A DNA stretch of 64,000 nt. Origin: Bacillota bacterium. GTDB lineage: Bacteria; Bacillota; Clostridia; Peptostreptococcales; Acidaminobacteraceae. Made by a program: the position numbers and the translations under genes. The notes under the pieces were generated by a model. The model searched no databases and was not told where the DNA came from. It saw only the letters and a list, made by a program, of their open reading frames with translations. Positions 63,444-64,000 of this stretch are shown here, in pieces. Positions within the stretch are counted from its first letter, which is position 1. Each line of letters opens with the position of its first letter. Location of the stretch: positions 124,001 through 188,000 of the forward strand of contig JAIUOA010000001.1 in assembly GCA_020161295.1 (NCBI GenBank), given 5' to 3'.

Positions 63444-63555
63444 TATATCCTCCTATTGGTTTCACGTAAACGGATTAATTACGAACATTTTCTAAATATT
63501 CTTTCTTAATATACACTTTCTGTACTATTATAAACCAATTTGCGCTATTATTCAA

Positions 63556-63592
63556 ATGAAAAGAGCCTATTTTGATTAAAACAGGCTCTCTT
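63556..63592 (-). terminator. Terminator after the first spoVS gene
   Basis: On the minus strand AGAGCCTGTTTT pairs with AAAATAGGCTCT (one G-U pair) around AATC, followed by TTTTC. Confidence 0.85.
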
Positions 63593-63626
63593 AAACGTTA
63601 AATTTACTTCATATAACGCGATACCA

Positions 63627-63887
63627 CTAACGCGGTTGAACAATCAATTTAATCGCTGTACGCTCTTCACCGTCTATGGTTATATCCGAAAAGGCTGGAA
63701 TGCAAATAAGGTCAATTCCAGAAGGAGAAACAAATCCTCTTGCAATGGCGATGGCCTTAATCGATTGGTTGATTGCACCTGCACCTACAGCTTGAATCTC
63801 TGCGCTTCCGTGCTCTCTGATGACGCCAGCTAAAGCTCCTGCAACAGAATTTGGATTTGATTTTGATGACACCTTTAATACTTCCAT
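63627..63887 (-). CDS. spoVS: Stage V sporulation protein S (SpoVS)
   Basis: An 86-residue small Alba-like protein: MEVLKVSSKSNPNSVAGALA, QAVGAGAINQSIKAIAIARGFV, and GIDLICIPAFSDITIDGEERTAIKLIV. In Bacillus SpoVS affects late sporulation, septation and competence. The frame is open for 23 codons further upstream, but GGAGG lies directly before the ATG at 63887. A second copy follows upstream on the same strand. Confidence 0.95.
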   Translation of the reverse strand: MEVLKVSSKSNPNSVAGALAGVIREHGSAEIQAVGAGAINQSIKAIAIARGFVSPSGIDLICIPAFSDITIDGEERTAIKLIVQPR

Positions 63888-63903
63888 TTTAGGACCTCCA
63901 TCA

Positions 63904-64000
63904 CTAAATATTATGTTTTTGGATAATGAGTTTAATGGCGGTTCGTTCTTCACCATTAATATCCACTTCTGTGAACGCTGGAATAAATACTAAATCAATT
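63904..64000 (-). CDS. Second SpoVS paralogue (C-terminal part, cut by window end)
   Basis: Minus-strand frame ending in TAG at 63904-63906. The visible end IDLVFIPAFTEVDINGEERTAI-KLIIQKHNI matches the end of the neighbouring SpoVS (IDLICIPAFSDITIDGEERTAIKLIVQPR). The two genes are tandem, 17 bases apart, so they probably arose by duplication and form one operon. Confidence 0.9.
   Translation of the reverse strand, partial: IDLVFIPAFTEVDINGEERTAIKLIIQKHNI

Overview
The window looks like chromosomal DNA of an anaerobic, probably spore-forming member of the Clostridia. Evidence for this: strong GGAGG ribosome binding sites, a T-box leader, a LexA of the Gram-positive type with GAAC-N4-GTTC operators, YesM/YesN-type two-component genes, SpoVS proteins, a clostridial-type Tad/FHA operon and a large 2-hydroxyacyl-CoA-dehydratase-type activase. 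Assignment to a genus is not possible from sequence reading alone; a relative of Fusibacter/Acidaminobacter is a guess. No phage, plasmid, rRNA, tRNA or CRISPR array was seen, and no intact insertion sequence.

Layout. 1-12 kb: end of an acetyltransferase, a lipoprotein, an aminoglycoside-phosphotransferase-like kinase, a Na/phosphate symporter with a candidate PHO box, an RsgI-like anti-sigma protein without a sigma partner, then an operon of a NadR-like protein, a three-gene ABC-2 exporter and a GNAT-Nudix fusion, with a DUF2156 protein convergent to it. 12-14.7 kb: T-box-controlled valyl-tRNA synthetase of the archaeal-like type. 14.7-26 kb: a sugar alcohol locus. A membrane-anchored solute-binding protein, a YesM-type kinase and a YesN-type regulator precede a ribose-type ABC transporter, a xylitol/sorbitol-type dehydrogenase and a xylulokinase; together they predict sensing, uptake and conversion of a pentitol to xylulose 5-phosphate. 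26-33.3 kb: SPFH protein, RNase P RNA, hydrolase, nitroreductase, YvyF-like zinc protein, LexA-controlled Y-family polymerase with a small partner gene, CorC-type membrane protein and TcdA.

33.3-47.4 kb: two orphan peptide-type ABC permeases, an MBL-fold protein, an Lrp regulator divergent from an oxaloacetate decarboxylase alpha-type carboxyltransferase, a compact Tad-like pilus operon with an FHA protein, hpt, deoC, an AI-2E-family protein and a response regulator with a possibly degenerate GGDEF output. 47.5-57.5 kb: a 1408-residue activase, a CBS-type pyrophosphatase, a methionine-gamma-lyase-like protein, malic enzyme and glutamate dehydrogenase, a central carbon/nitrogen group. 57.5-64 kb: an array of 22-bp repeats, lexA divergent from a yneA-like SOS division inhibitor, a tyrosine recombinase, queT behind a candidate preQ1-I riboswitch with a terminator switch, a terpenoid-cyclase-fold-like protein, purB and two tandem spoVS genes (the second cut by the window end).

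The clearest regulatory signals are the two SOS promoters with identical architecture, the T-box, the preQ1-type switch, the PHO-box-like repeats and two inverted repeats in the pentitol locus. Functional names are from recognised motifs and family knowledge; no database search was run.
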